Below are positions 8,729 to 16,855 of a DNA stretch of 64,000 nucleotides, piece by piece. Within the stretch, counting starts at the first letter, position 1. The number at the start of each line of letters is the position of its first letter. The notes under the pieces are model-generated. The model did not search any database, was not told where the DNA came from, and worked only from the letters and a program-made list of their open reading frames with translations. The translations under genes were made by a program, and so were the position numbers. This DNA comes from Bacillota bacterium (GTDB lineage Bacteria; Bacillota; Negativicutes; CTSoil-072): the NCBI GenBank assembly GCA_017889545.1, contig JAGFZV010000003.1, positions 62,001-126,000 of the forward strand, given 5' to 3'.

Positions 8729-9289
8729 TTAAAACCATAATTTATAAATAATCGTCACCGACATTCCTATTGCGATCACAAACTTAGCAAACATACCGAT
8801 CATTTGCCCTTTAACAACACCCCAGGCAACTCGGCGCGCTTGGGTTTTATCTTTGTTTTTCATATATTCCAGATAATATGCGGCAGCTGCACCGGCTAAC
8901 AGCGCACCGATCATTGTTCCAATAACCGGCATGACAAAAGTTCCCAGAATACCGCCCGCGACCATTCCGGCAAAAGCGGCAAAAGCTCCCCTCCAGGAAG
9001 CATTTTCTCTCTTTGCCCCGGCAACACCGGCGAAAAATTCCAAAAGTTCACCTATGAGCCAGGCTCCGGCTAAGCCGCCCAGGGTAGAGTACGTCAAATG
9101 TAAAAAGCCTTCCTGCCAGCCATATAAAATAGCCAATATCAGCAGGAAAGAATTACCCGGGAGGCCCAGCAACGTTAAAAGGATTCCAAAACCAAGCAAG
9201 ACTGTCATGATTACATTCATCAATACAGAAATATGCTCTACTATGAAATACCACCCGCCTTTACGAAGTAGGTTCTCCTCATCGCACAC
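8729..9289 (-). CDS. DUF456 family membrane protein
   Basis: Glycine-rich protein of about 160-186 residues with four or five hydrophobic segments. It shows the DUF456 pattern of two small-residue-rich repeats (LLTLLGLPGNSFLLIL; GAFAGFVGG-like GMVAGGILGTFVMPVIG). Function of the family is unknown. The start is uncertain: the GTG at 9289 lacks a good ribosome site, and an ATG about 23 codons later precedes the first helix directly. Single-gene unit between the regulator and DUF4127. Confidence 0.75.
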   Translation of the reverse strand: MCDEENLLRKGGWYFIVEHISVLMNVIMTVLLGFGILLTLLGLPGNSFLLILAILYGWQEGFLHLTYSTLGGLAGAWLIGELLEFFAGVAGAKRENASWRGAFAAFAGMVAGGILGTFVMPVIGTMIGALLAGAAAAYYLEYMKNKDKTQARRVAWGVVKGQMIGMFAKFVIAIGMSVTIIYKLWF

Positions 9290-9352
9290 AACAACAAAAA
9301 CAACCTGATTTCTGAATTTGCATATGATAGTATTATATACTATTAAAAGAAT

Positions 9353-10897
9353 TTATTTCAGCTCTGCCTTGATCTCAAACATCCGGTTCCAAGGGAAGGA
9401 CACTTCGATTTCGTCAGGCGAAAACCATATATACTTCGTAGCAAACAGCTGCATTTCCTTTTTTAATTGCGCAGTCAACCCGGGCTCCATCAGAGCAATA
9501 TCTTCTTCACTGCCTCGTTGCGGATAAACAAATTCCTGATAAAGTTTACCGCGGATATTCGCCTGATAGGCCCAATCATCCAGGTAACGGGCAGTCAATA
9601 ATTGCTTTCGCCCTGCTTCGTCCATTGTCTTGGACATCATTCCCTGCCCAATTGCATACCCGAGCGTGTTGCTCGCCGTATTCCATCCGGAATAGGCGCT
9701 TACTTTATCCAGGAGATCCAATTCGTGCATTTCTCGCATTAACGAATTATCTGCTCCATTGGCAAACGCGATGTCTGCAATGGCAACAGAATGACCGGCT
9801 TTGATTTCTTTTCCTATTGCATTAACAAAATGATGCATCACATCTGTTACATAGACTATATTTTCTATCATTCCCGCTTCTGCCGTATGTCCGTTAAGCG
9901 GCGTATTGATAGCCAATATCAGATCTGGCGCTTTTGAACCGTCACTAACCACGCCTCCCGCAGCAACAATATGGTCCGCAATTGTATCGCCGATTGACTG
10001 GTCTTCATAGCTAGGGATGGTTGCAGCACCTGACCCAATCATATACCGAACTTCGACGGCAGGTGTTTGCGCTAGGATATGATTATAGGCACGGGCAAGC
10101 AATATCATCCCCAATTGGTCAGCGCCGGGAAACGAACTGAATTGATCGGGCGACAAACCTTTCGCCAATTTCATCAGAGCTCTGCCTTCCTTATGAGTCT
10201 GTGAGAAAGGAGATGTATCATCCCGGCCTAAAACAAGATATTTGAAGATACCCTGCTTTGTTAAATCAATCAGCTTCGTATTAATCTGAAAATTTTTATC
10301 CCTTCTGTCCAGCCAGTCAGCCAAATATTCGGGTGGGATATTGTCTTTTGCTGTTTGCATGATTTTTTTCTCGTCAGAAGTGATCCCTTTTACTTCCGCT
10401 TTGTCCTGCAAAGCGGTGAGTTGAAAAATGTACGGACCGTATCTTTCATAATATAATGGCTCCACACCGCCGGCGCTAGCCGAAGGTGAGCGCATAACTG
10501 TACTAAATAGGTAGATTGGGACATTGGGATTAGTTTCATGAAGCGTTTTAAACCGGCGAAGACTCCATTCCAATACAATTTGGTTCCAATCATGAGTACG
10601 AGAATCAACCAAACCGCCATAAATTAAAGCATCGGCTGATAATACCAGGGCATCCGCCCTATTCGCATTTTGATTTACCCATTGCCACAACTTTTCCGCA
10701 TCACCCGACTTGTTACGGCTAGCCAAATATTCGACAGGCGGCGTCAAAATGTCGATCTTGGCCGCCTTTACTGTATTCATCGCGTAATCTAAACTGACCG
10801 GCCGATCATCGAACGGTACGTAGAGAATCGTTTTTGCAAAAGTGACCGGCATTATCAGCATCAATACTATCAATATGATCATTATTCTATAGAACAT
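9353..10897 (-). CDS. DUF4127 family exported protein
   Basis: 514 residues with an N-terminal signal peptide or anchor (hydrophobic stretch 5-21 ending TFA). The diagnostic DUF4127 beginning follows: VPFDDRPV, then a long alpha/beta region with conserved LVLSADALIYGGLVDSR and VLGRDDTSPFS. Family members are of unknown biochemical function, usually secreted in Firmicutes. The start has AAGGAG upstream. It is followed, after a 63-bp gap, by the DUF456 gene and may be co-transcribed with it. Confidence 0.85.
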   Translation of the reverse strand: MFYRIMIILIVLMLIMPVTFAKTILYVPFDDRPVSLDYAMNTVKAAKIDILTPPVEYLASRNKSGDAEKLWQWVNQNANRADALVLSADALIYGGLVDSRTHDWNQIVLEWSLRRFKTLHETNPNVPIYLFSTVMRSPSASAGGVEPLYYERYGPYIFQLTALQDKAEVKGITSDEKKIMQTAKDNIPPEYLADWLDRRDKNFQINTKLIDLTKQGIFKYLVLGRDDTSPFSQTHKEGRALMKLAKGLSPDQFSSFPGADQLGMILLARAYNHILAQTPAVEVRYMIGSGAATIPSYEDQSIGDTIADHIVAAGGVVSDGSKAPDLILAINTPLNGHTAEAGMIENIVYVTDVMHHFVNAIGKEIKAGHSVAIADIAFANGADNSLMREMHELDLLDKVSAYSGWNTASNTLGYAIGQGMMSKTMDEAGRKQLLTARYLDDWAYQANIRGKLYQEFVYPQRGSEEDIALMEPGLTAQLKKEMQLFATKYIWFSPDEIEVSFPWNRMFEIKAELK

Positions 10898-11118
10898 TTT
10901 CCACGATCTCCTTATATAAGCATACCGTACACTGCTAGCAAATTTTAGACTGTTTCAACATTTTCCTGCTCAATACAGAATGTTTTTTTGTTAAAACAAT
11001 CACCTGCCCTGACTATAAAACACCTTTTTCACTATCTTCTATTTCGAGAAAACATAGAGCAATTCCTAGCAAATCTTCCAAATATTTTCTATCCATATAT
11101 CATATAAAAACACATTTT

Positions 11119-11152
11119 GGATGATTGATTTATTATCCGAAATCAATCATCC
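11119..11152. repeat. Perfect 12-bp inverted repeat upstream of DUF4127 gene
   Basis: GGATGATTGATT (11119-11130) is exactly repeated in reverse as AATCAATCATCC (11141-11152) with a 10-nt spacer. It lies in the ~300-bp gap 10898-11194, just before the modC terminator. It could be an operator for the DUF4127 gene or a second terminator stem. Apart from this and the modC terminator I see nothing in the gap. Confidence 0.6.
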
Positions 11153-11160
11153 TTTCCGCA

Positions 11161-11188
11161 GAAAAAAAGCTGATGCAAAAACATCAGC
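11161..11188 (-). terminator. Terminator of modC
   Basis: GCTGATG/CATCAGC with a 6-nt loop followed by seven T on the minus strand. Classic intrinsic terminator 7 bp past the modC stop. Confidence 0.92.
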
Positions 11189-11194
11189 TATCCG

Positions 11195-12049
11195 TTACTT
11201 TTGCACCATCATTTCTGTAGCTTTAACTAAGGCTGTAACTTGATCGCCAGGTTGAATGGCGAGATCATCCACTGCGTCAGTGGTGATAATTGCCATAAAT
11301 TCGCGTTCCTCATCCTTCATCACCACTTTGGACATTACTTCCCCGCGAACGACATTTTGCACAATTGCCGGAAACTTGTTCCGGCCGCTGACCTTATTAT
11401 CCCAAAACGAAGGAGGCTCGACCTGTCGCCCTCGTTCAATGAATAAAAATTGATCACCCATCACCTTTGCTTCTTTCGGGTCATGGGTGACAAGAACAAA
11501 TGGTATCCCCCATAACTTTTGCATCTCTTTCAATTCGGACTGCAGTTCCAGTCTGGCAGCGTTGTCCAGCGCTGACAAAGGTTCATCCAGCAACAGGATC
11601 TTGGGTTCAGCTATGAGTGCCCTGGCCAGGGCCACCCGCTGGCGTTCGCCCCCGGAAAGATGTTCCGGATAACGTTTGGTAAGCTGTTCGATTCTTAGCA
11701 AATTCAACAGTTTTTCATAAATGTGAGTGATTTCGGAATTATGCCGTTTCGCCCCATACCAAATGTTCTTTTGCACATTCATATGCGGAAAAAGAGCATA
11801 ATCTTGAAACATATAGCCAACATGCCTGTCCCGGGGAGGAACAAAAATATTAGCCTGCCCATCAAACAGGGTCTTCCCGTCATACGAAATACGTCCGCCT
11901 TCCGGTTCGAGCAATCCCGCAATACAACGCAAAATAGTTGTTTTGCCGCAGCCTGAAGGACCAAACAATACTAAGATATTCTGTTCAACATCGAAACGAA
12001 TTTGAAGTGTAAAATTAGGCAGCTGTTTGGTAATGTCAACCGAAAGCAT
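11195..12049 (-). CDS. modC: Molybdate/tungstate-type ABC transporter ATPase (ModC-like), orphan
   Basis: ABC ATPase of 284 residues. Walker A is GPSGCGKTT, the signature LSGGERQRVALARAL, Walker B ILLLDEPLSALD and the switch His lies in LVTHD. The C-terminal ~65 residues form a single Mop/TOBE-like domain, as in ModC. AGGAGGTG lies 4 nt before the ATG at 12049, so the 13-codon upstream extension is rejected. No permease or binding-protein gene accompanies it here, so partners must be elsewhere. Sulfate or tungstate specificity cannot be excluded. Confidence 0.82.
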   Translation of the reverse strand: MLSVDITKQLPNFTLQIRFDVEQNILVLFGPSGCGKTTILRCIAGLLEPEGGRISYDGKTLFDGQANIFVPPRDRHVGYMFQDYALFPHMNVQKNIWYGAKRHNSEITHIYEKLLNLLRIEQLTKRYPEHLSGGERQRVALARALIAEPKILLLDEPLSALDNAARLELQSELKEMQKLWGIPFVLVTHDPKEAKVMGDQFLFIERGRQVEPPSFWDNKVSGRNKFPAIVQNVVRGEVMSKVVMKDEEREFMAIITTDAVDDLAIQPGDQVTALVKATEMMVQK

Positions 12050-12210
12050 CGAACACCTCCTGAATGCGGAAGTTGGCGTTAAAAACAAACATAACTAAAC
12101 ATAACTAAATTCCTATAGTGTATATTATATTGGTTACAGCAAGATAAATGCAATACAATATTGTTTTTATCTTCGAAAAAGAATGATATCTTATCGGCCT
12201 ATCCACACAG

Positions 12211-12248
12211 AAAAGCAGACGCAAACGGGTTTAAGAGATTGCGTCCGC
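12211..12248 (-). terminator. Terminator after thiamine-binding protein gene
   Basis: GCGGACGCA/TGCGTCTGC stem (one wobble) with a 16-nt loop, followed by TTTTC on the minus strand. Confidence 0.8.
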
Positions 12249-12276
12249 ACTTATAAATTGTAAGACTGTAACACTC

Positions 12277-12582
12277 CTATAATTTTTCTTTTACAGACTG
12301 AAGCTTTCCGGCCATAGTCGATACCTTATCCCGGCGATCATCAATTTTTATACTTGTCGATACTCGCATCGCCCCGGCAGCAAAAGGGACTTCATGCATT
12401 TTACGAATCACGGTAAGAATACGGTCCAAGTCTCCTTCTATTATCGTAGACATCGGTGTCAATTGATACGCAACACCTTCCTCCTGCGCCAACACTTTGT
12501 GACACTCGGCGACATAACGGCTAACACTGGGGGATCCCGTTCCCAAAGGCGCAATTGTTACTTCTACAATAGCCATACTCAT
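12277..12582 (-). CDS. MTH1187-family thiamine-binding protein
   Basis: 101-residue ferredoxin-like protein of the UPF0045/MTH1187 family, which binds thiamine-type ligands. Typical features are the N-terminal [18 protein letters not shown] strand-loop and the [12 protein letters not shown] segment. GGAG precedes two possible ATG codons; the one at 12576 has the better spacing. It lies 21 bp after the gene ending at 12604 and shares its terminator, so the two form an operon. No TPP riboswitch is visible upstream. Confidence 0.85.
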   Translation of the reverse strand: MSMAIVEVTIAPLGTGSPSVSRYVAECHKVLAQEEGVAYQLTPMSTIIEGDLDRILTVIRKMHEVPFAAGAMRVSTSIKIDDRRDKVSTMAGKLQSVKEKL

Positions 12583-12603
12583 TTCTCCTTTCGCTCTACT
12601 CCA

Positions 12604-13254
12604 TCACCGTATTGACATTTCTTCATCGGCATAAATATCTTCTTTGGCTTTATCGATAAGTTTCTCTAATTTCATGGCTTTATAAGCATCAGTCATAACA
12701 ATAATTACCGTTCGAATTGTCGTTGAATGATTGGGAATTCCAGCGGTTTCAGCAATATTTCTTCCGATTTTCGATGTTAAAGCGTCACTGGAACAAGGGT
12801 CTTTTTTTGCAAATAATTCCCTGGCATTTCCATAATCCGCTTCCACATCATTCAGTTTTTTAAAAAACTCACTCCGCATGCCGGATTGCAGCTCCTCCGG
12901 CCACTGTTTTAAAAATACATCAACGGCATTTGGTATCACTATCCCCGCCATATATTCATGAAGAATCTTTACTTGCATAACAGACAAACGGCTAAAGGCA
13001 TTTTTAAACGCCAGGTGCCTGAAAAAATAAAGATATTCATAGTAAATCCGTATACTTGCATACTGTTTGCTTTTTTCCTCTGTGAAACTGATGAACGGCA
13101 GAGTTTTTCTATAGCAATCATCAGCGGCAATTGTAACGGCTTTACCGATCTGTCGTAACGCACTCGACTTTCTGCGAAATTTGTCTCTTGCTTCAAAAAC
13201 CTTTTTTGCTCTGGAGCTGCCAAAGAGTTTCGTAAAAATTCTCATTTTAATCAC
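12604..13254 (-). CDS. Hypothetical protein, 216 aa
   Basis: Unrecognised, mostly helical cytoplasmic protein. The N-terminus is very basic (SSRAKKVFEARDKFRRKSS) and the rest alternates charged helices with aromatic-rich segments (YYEYLYFFRHLAF). No signal peptide is evident. GTG at 13254 or ATG at 13245 could be the start; AAGGA is nearby. First gene of a two-gene unit with the thiamine-binding protein. I do not assign a function. Confidence 0.65.
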   Translation of the reverse strand: MIKMRIFTKLFGSSRAKKVFEARDKFRRKSSALRQIGKAVTIAADDCYRKTLPFISFTEEKSKQYASIRIYYEYLYFFRHLAFKNAFSRLSVMQVKILHEYMAGIVIPNAVDVFLKQWPEELQSGMRSEFFKKLNDVEADYGNARELFAKKDPCSSDALTSKIGRNIAETAGIPNHSTTIRTVIIVMTDAYKAMKLEKLIDKAKEDIYADEEMSIR

Positions 13255-13508
13255 ATTCCTTCAATCCGTCTCAATTGGTAATTTTTCTCTTTTGAGAGAG
13301 AAATTCCTTCATTTTTTATAAAAAATATTTTTTCTGATCACCTAATCGGAACGGATAAGGAAAACAGAGTTATCCACAGTATCAACAGCTTATTAACAGA
13401 ATTATCTGAACCGTCGATCTTATCTGAATTTACTTTGGGTAAAGCAAATTCGGATATTCCTGGTTCTAGCTTCTATAAACCATAAAGGCCTCTCACGACC
13501 TCATCGTT

Positions 13509-13943
13509 TCACAAATGCACGATTCGAACATCCGGAATGGCTGTAGTCAGGTATTCGGCCAACAGACTACGGTGACACTGTTCAGCAGTTGGTTCACTGC
13601 AAAGCAAACATGCTCCGTCAAATATGTTCAGATCCAATTTTTCCAGCGACTTTCTAGCCGCTATAAGTTCCATATATTGTTTTTTGTATGCCTGCCAATT
13701 GATTTTTTTACTTTTATATCCATCCATAATTTCTTTTGTTGGCGCAAAATCTTCAATGTGAATATAATCAATGCCTGCAATCGCCTGAAGAAAAAATTCC
13801 AAATCCGGCTTTTTCGTATATCCAGCCAATTGTGATGAATTATTCAATCGGATGTCTATCACTCGGCTCACTTTGTTTTCTTGCAATAATGAAAAAAATT
13901 GGCGAGCTGACTTCTGTCCAAACCCAATCGTAAACAAAACCAC
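13509..13943 (-). CDS. DUF488 family protein
   Basis: 144 residues. The family signature is present: TIGFGQKSARQFF at the N-terminus, VIDIRLNNSSQ, and near the C-terminus LLCSEPTAEQCHRSLLAEYL with two conserved Cys. DUF488 proteins are cytoplasmic and uncharacterised. The start is a GTG with GGAAGTGA 8 nt upstream. It is a stand-alone gene. The 250-bp gap 13255-13508 contains one DnaA-box-like TTATCCACA but no gene. Confidence 0.85.
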   Translation of the reverse strand: MVLFTIGFGQKSARQFFSLLQENKVSRVIDIRLNNSSQLAGYTKKPDLEFFLQAIAGIDYIHIEDFAPTKEIMDGYKSKKINWQAYKKQYMELIAARKSLEKLDLNIFDGACLLCSEPTAEQCHRSLLAEYLTTAIPDVRIVHL

Positions 13944-14024
13944 CTAACTCTTCACTTCCTTTCACTAGCGCGGCTTTTATTATTTTGTTTTGGCCAATAT
14001 CCAATTGTTACGGGATATGCCACT

Positions 14025-14420
14025 CTAAAACTGAATTATCTTGCGTTCCCCCTTCATGTTGCAAAATACTGCCTCAGCATTTTGAATATAGAAGACTTCG
14101 AAAACTGAGTCGTCAACACTGTACATTCTGCTAAGAAATGGCGCAGCATTTAGTGCAGCTTGCTTAGATTGCTTGTTGGTATTGAAAACAGCTTCTCCTT
14201 TTAACCGTAACCATTCCCCTGTTTGGGTCGCTGCAGATATTTCAAAATGCGGGTTTGCCTTCAGTTGTTTATATACATCCTTTTGATTACTGGTACAAAA
14301 ATACAGTTTCCCTTCATAATTCATCATGAATCCGAAGGGCCTTACTTTCGGCATATTCCCATCAACAGTGGCAATATAAAAAGGCTGGTTATCCTTGAGA
14401 AAATTTAAAACCTCATCCAT
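14025..14420 (-). CDS. Pyridoxamine 5'-phosphate oxidase-fold protein
   Basis: 131-residue split-barrel flavin-binding-type protein (FIATVDGNMPKVRPFGF at the start, typical of the PNPOx-like family). Members bind FMN, F420 or haem; the specific cofactor is not determinable. The ATG at 14420 is preceded by GAGGAGTG at about 10 nt; a nine-codon upstream extension lacks a ribosome site. Stand-alone gene. Confidence 0.85.
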   Translation of the reverse strand: MDEVLNFLKDNQPFYIATVDGNMPKVRPFGFMMNYEGKLYFCTSNQKDVYKQLKANPHFEISAATQTGEWLRLKGEAVFNTNKQSKQAALNAAPFLSRMYSVDDSVFEVFYIQNAEAVFCNMKGERKIIQF

Positions 14421-14660
14421 GATAAAAGTCACTCCTCTTTTATTCATCCTATCCTTATTATACTACTACCTATATTTTTACAATAGACTGTAATGAAGAC
14501 AAATATCTATTGCTACTTCAATGACAAAGATGTATAATTAAATGCGAACATTCGTTCTTTCAGTATGATGAAATTAAAAAATTCGCTTATAAAAACATTC
14601 TTAAGCAATTTTCCATAAATTTTAATGGAACTGCAGTATATATGTTAAGGAGTTTTGAAA

Positions 14661-14924
14661 ATGAATGTAGTACTTGGATTTCTTATTGGTTATTTAAATT
14701 CATCATGGTCATCCGTCCTCATATCGTCTTTAGGCTGGGGGATTACCTACTGCTTGTATCAATTTACTGTGGGAAACAACAAAAAGTTTATTGATTCATC
14801 AGCAGAGCGAAAGATGAAATTTAGCCCTGCCCTATCGTTCTTTTTCATTGCATTTATGGAGTCTTTCGGCACCGTACTGATTATCGGAACCATCGTCTAT
14901 TACACCAAGTCTTTCTTTTTATGA
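14661..14924 (+). CDS. Small membrane protein, 87 aa
   Basis: Three likely hydrophobic segments (VVLGFLIGYLNSSWSSVLIS, the GWGITYC region, and SFGTVLIIGTIVYY). AAGGAG lies 8 nt before the ATG. Unrecognised. It is one of the few plus-strand genes and is followed directly by two related hairpin elements, the second of which may be its terminator or part of the leader of the next small gene. Confidence 0.65.
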   Translation: MNVVLGFLIGYLNSSWSSVLISSLGWGITYCLYQFTVGNNKKFIDSSAERKMKFSPALSFFFIAFMESFGTVLIIGTIVYYTKSFFL

Positions 14925-14934
14925 ATGTAGACTT

Positions 14935-14983
14935 ACTTCAGGTGGAGTTTCACCCTCCGGGTACAGGCAAATCCACCTGAAGT
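14935..14983 (+). repeat. Structured repeat element, copy 1
   Basis: Perfect 12-bp stem ACTTCAGGTGGA/TCCACCTGAAGT enclosing a loop with GTTTCACCCTCCGGGTACAGGC, which itself can form CCC-TC-CGGG. The loop is nearly identical to that of copy 2 at 15006-15069. See finding. Confidence 0.7.
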
Positions 14984-15005
14984 TTAGTCGAATTTACTTC
15001 GAGCT

Positions 15006-15069
15006 ACAGACTGTTTCACCCTTCGGGTACAGGCTCCCCGACCTAAAAGGGCGGGGTCCTACAGTCTGT
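15006..15069 (+). repeat. Structured repeat element, copy 2
   Basis: Outer stem ACAGACTGT/ACAGTCTGT encloses two smaller hairpins: CCC-TTC-GGG, and CCCCGACC/GGGCGGGG with one mismatch, giving a three-way-junction-like fold. It shares GTTTCACCCT(T)CGGGTACAGGC with copy 1, but the outer stem sequence differs. Confidence 0.7.
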
Positions 15070-15101
15070 GTGAAGGACAAAAAATTACGGAGGCGATCGG
15101 C

Positions 15102-15275
15102 GTGGAATGGGTAGGTTTTCTTATTCTCTTAATTATCACGGGATGGGTTTACAATGATGCCAAAGACCGAGGCAGCAGCCACCCTATATTGTGGGCATTA
15201 GGAGTATTCTGCCTATTAATCGTATTTCTTCCACTGTATCTTTTTATGCGGCCGTCGAGGAAATCAACATCGTAA
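15102..15275 (+). CDS. Small membrane protein, 57 aa
   Basis: Short open frame starting at GTG with GGAGGCGAT about 8 nt upstream. The product has two hydrophobic segments (VGFLILLIITGWVY and ILWALGVFCLLIVFLPLYLF) with a charged turn (NDAKDRGSSHP) and a basic C-terminus. The layout resembles small two-helix phospholipase-D-nuclease-N-like or hypothetical membrane proteins. I do not assign a function. Confidence 0.65.
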   Translation: MEWVGFLILLIITGWVYNDAKDRGSSHPILWALGVFCLLIVFLPLYLFMRPSRKSTS

Positions 15276-15451
15276 AATAGATAATCTTCACTGGAAACAA
15301 ACCAAGGATAATGATAATATCATCTTACAGGCTTCTAAGTGTATCGTATAATTTGAATAGTTAACGATAAATGATTTTTCACATGTAATCTCGGTACATC
15401 ATAATCACTTTGGCTGTTTTGATACTGAGTAGTATAGGTGGTGAAAAAACA

Positions 15452-16750
15452 TTGGACGATCAAAGTTCAGCGCAGGAGACTCTAAGACAATATGTTAAGT
15501 TAGATTCGAAACTTTATGTCAGCACGCAAAATATTCGCAATATTCTGGACGCTGCGCCCGTTGCAATTGTTATTGTCAGATTGTCGAATAACCATATTAC
15601 TTATGTGAACCAAAAATGTTGTGAAGTCTTCCGAACTACACGGGAAGAGAGTATTGGTGACGTTTCCGCGAATTATTGGGCGGTACAGGCGGAACGGGAA
15701 GAATACATGCGTCAATTTGAAGCCCAAGGTTTCGCAAAAGATATTGAGGCGAGAATGAAGCGCCATGATGGGAAAGAGTTTCAGGCATTGGTTTCCTCAG
15801 CTATTGTGGACTATGCTGGGGAGAAAGCACGTCTTAGCGGCATTTTAGATATTCAAGAACGAAAAGATCTAGAGACAAATATCAGAGAGAGTGAAGAACG
15901 GTTCCGGACAATTGTGGAGAAGTTGCCTTTTCCGGTCGTAATCACACGCGCCAGCGATCATGTTGTTATGTATCTGAATCCGATTGCCGAGGCTGTTGGT
16001 CTTGTTTCCAAGGATGAGGCAGTCGGACGGCAGGCAAAATCTTTTGTTGTTATTCCTGCGGATAGGCGGCGATTGGCAGAAGATGTGCGGTTGTATGGCA
16101 ATGTCAATAATTTTGAAACTGTACTCACAAACCATCATGGCAGATTGATGCATGTACTGATTTCGGCCGTCCAGACTGTTTATGGCGGCGAAAAAGTATT
16201 GCTTTCGGGCATACAGGATATTACGTCCCTGAAACTGATGGAACAAGAGCTTCGCAAGTTGGCAACAACAGATCATCTGACCAATATTGCGAATCGACGG
16301 GCTTGGTTCGAACGTGCTGAACGGGAGTTTTTGCGATTCCAAAGATATGGACATCCGTGTTCCATATTGTGCTTGGATCTAGATCACTTCAAGCAAGTGA
16401 ATGACCAATACGGACATCAGGTGGGCGATGAAATTTTGATCGATTTTACAAACCGGAGTCAGCAATGCATTCGTGATCTTGATTATATGGGGCGGCTGGG
16501 CGGTGAAGAGTTTGCAGTTCTGCTGCCAGAAACCGATGTAGATCAGGCTGAAAAAGTATCCGCAAAAATTCAGGAAACGATCCGGAAAGCTTACGAGACC
16601 AAGCAAGGGATCTCATTACTATATACAGTCAGCATCGGAATTACTCAATTTTGCAAAGACGACGCAACGTTTGATCAGGCTTTGTCTAGAGCAGATAGGG
16701 CCTTATATGCCGCAAAGAATGCTGGCAGAAACCGATTTGTCACAGGGTAG
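15452..16750 (+). CDS. PAS-PAS-GGDEF diguanylate cyclase
   Basis: About 432 residues. Two PAS domains (roughly residues 25-135 and 150-275) precede a GGDEF domain that starts at LATTDHLTNIANRR. The active loop is GGEEF and the preceding RDLD five residues upstream is a complete RxxD inhibitory site, so c-di-GMP synthesis with feedback inhibition is expected. No transmembrane segment, hence a cytosolic sensor. The start is uncertain: TTG at 15452 has AGGTGGTG upstream; an upstream TTG at 15410 in frame adds 14 residues. It converges on the TpsA gene, which is under c-di-GMP riboswitch control. Confidence 0.92.
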   Translation: MDDQSSAQETLRQYVKLDSKLYVSTQNIRNILDAAPVAIVIVRLSNNHITYVNQKCCEVFRTTREESIGDVSANYWAVQAEREEYMRQFEAQGFAKDIEARMKRHDGKEFQALVSSAIVDYAGEKARLSGILDIQERKDLETNIRESEERFRTIVEKLPFPVVITRASDHVVMYLNPIAEAVGLVSKDEAVGRQAKSFVVIPADRRRLAEDVRLYGNVNNFETVLTNHHGRLMHVLISAVQTVYGGEKVLLSGIQDITSLKLMEQELRKLATTDHLTNIANRRAWFERAEREFLRFQRYGHPCSILCLDLDHFKQVNDQYGHQVGDEILIDFTNRSQQCIRDLDYMGRLGGEEFAVLLPETDVDQAEKVSAKIQETIRKAYETKQGISLLYTVSIGITQFCKDDATFDQALSRADRALYAAKNAGRNRFVTG

Positions 16751-16764
16751 CGGAAAATGCAGTC

Positions 16765-16806
16765 AAAAAGTGAAGCCCGACAAAATTCTGTCGGGCTTCA
16801 CTTTTT
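16765..16806. terminator. Bidirectional terminator between GGDEF gene and tpsA
   Basis: AAAAAGTGAAGCCCGACA pairs exactly with TGTCGGGCTTCACTTTTT. A-run on one side and T-run on the other make it functional for both converging genes. Confidence 0.95.
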
Positions 16807-16855
16807 AGGTAAGGTTGATTCGTTTCTTCTATCGTGTCTTTGTTTGTTACCAAAC

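Noticed and set aside
13370-13410. DnaA-box-like TTATCCACA and nearby TTATTAACA
   Set aside because: A single good box without clustering, an A+T-rich unwinding element or dnaA/dnaN neighbours is not evidence of an origin.
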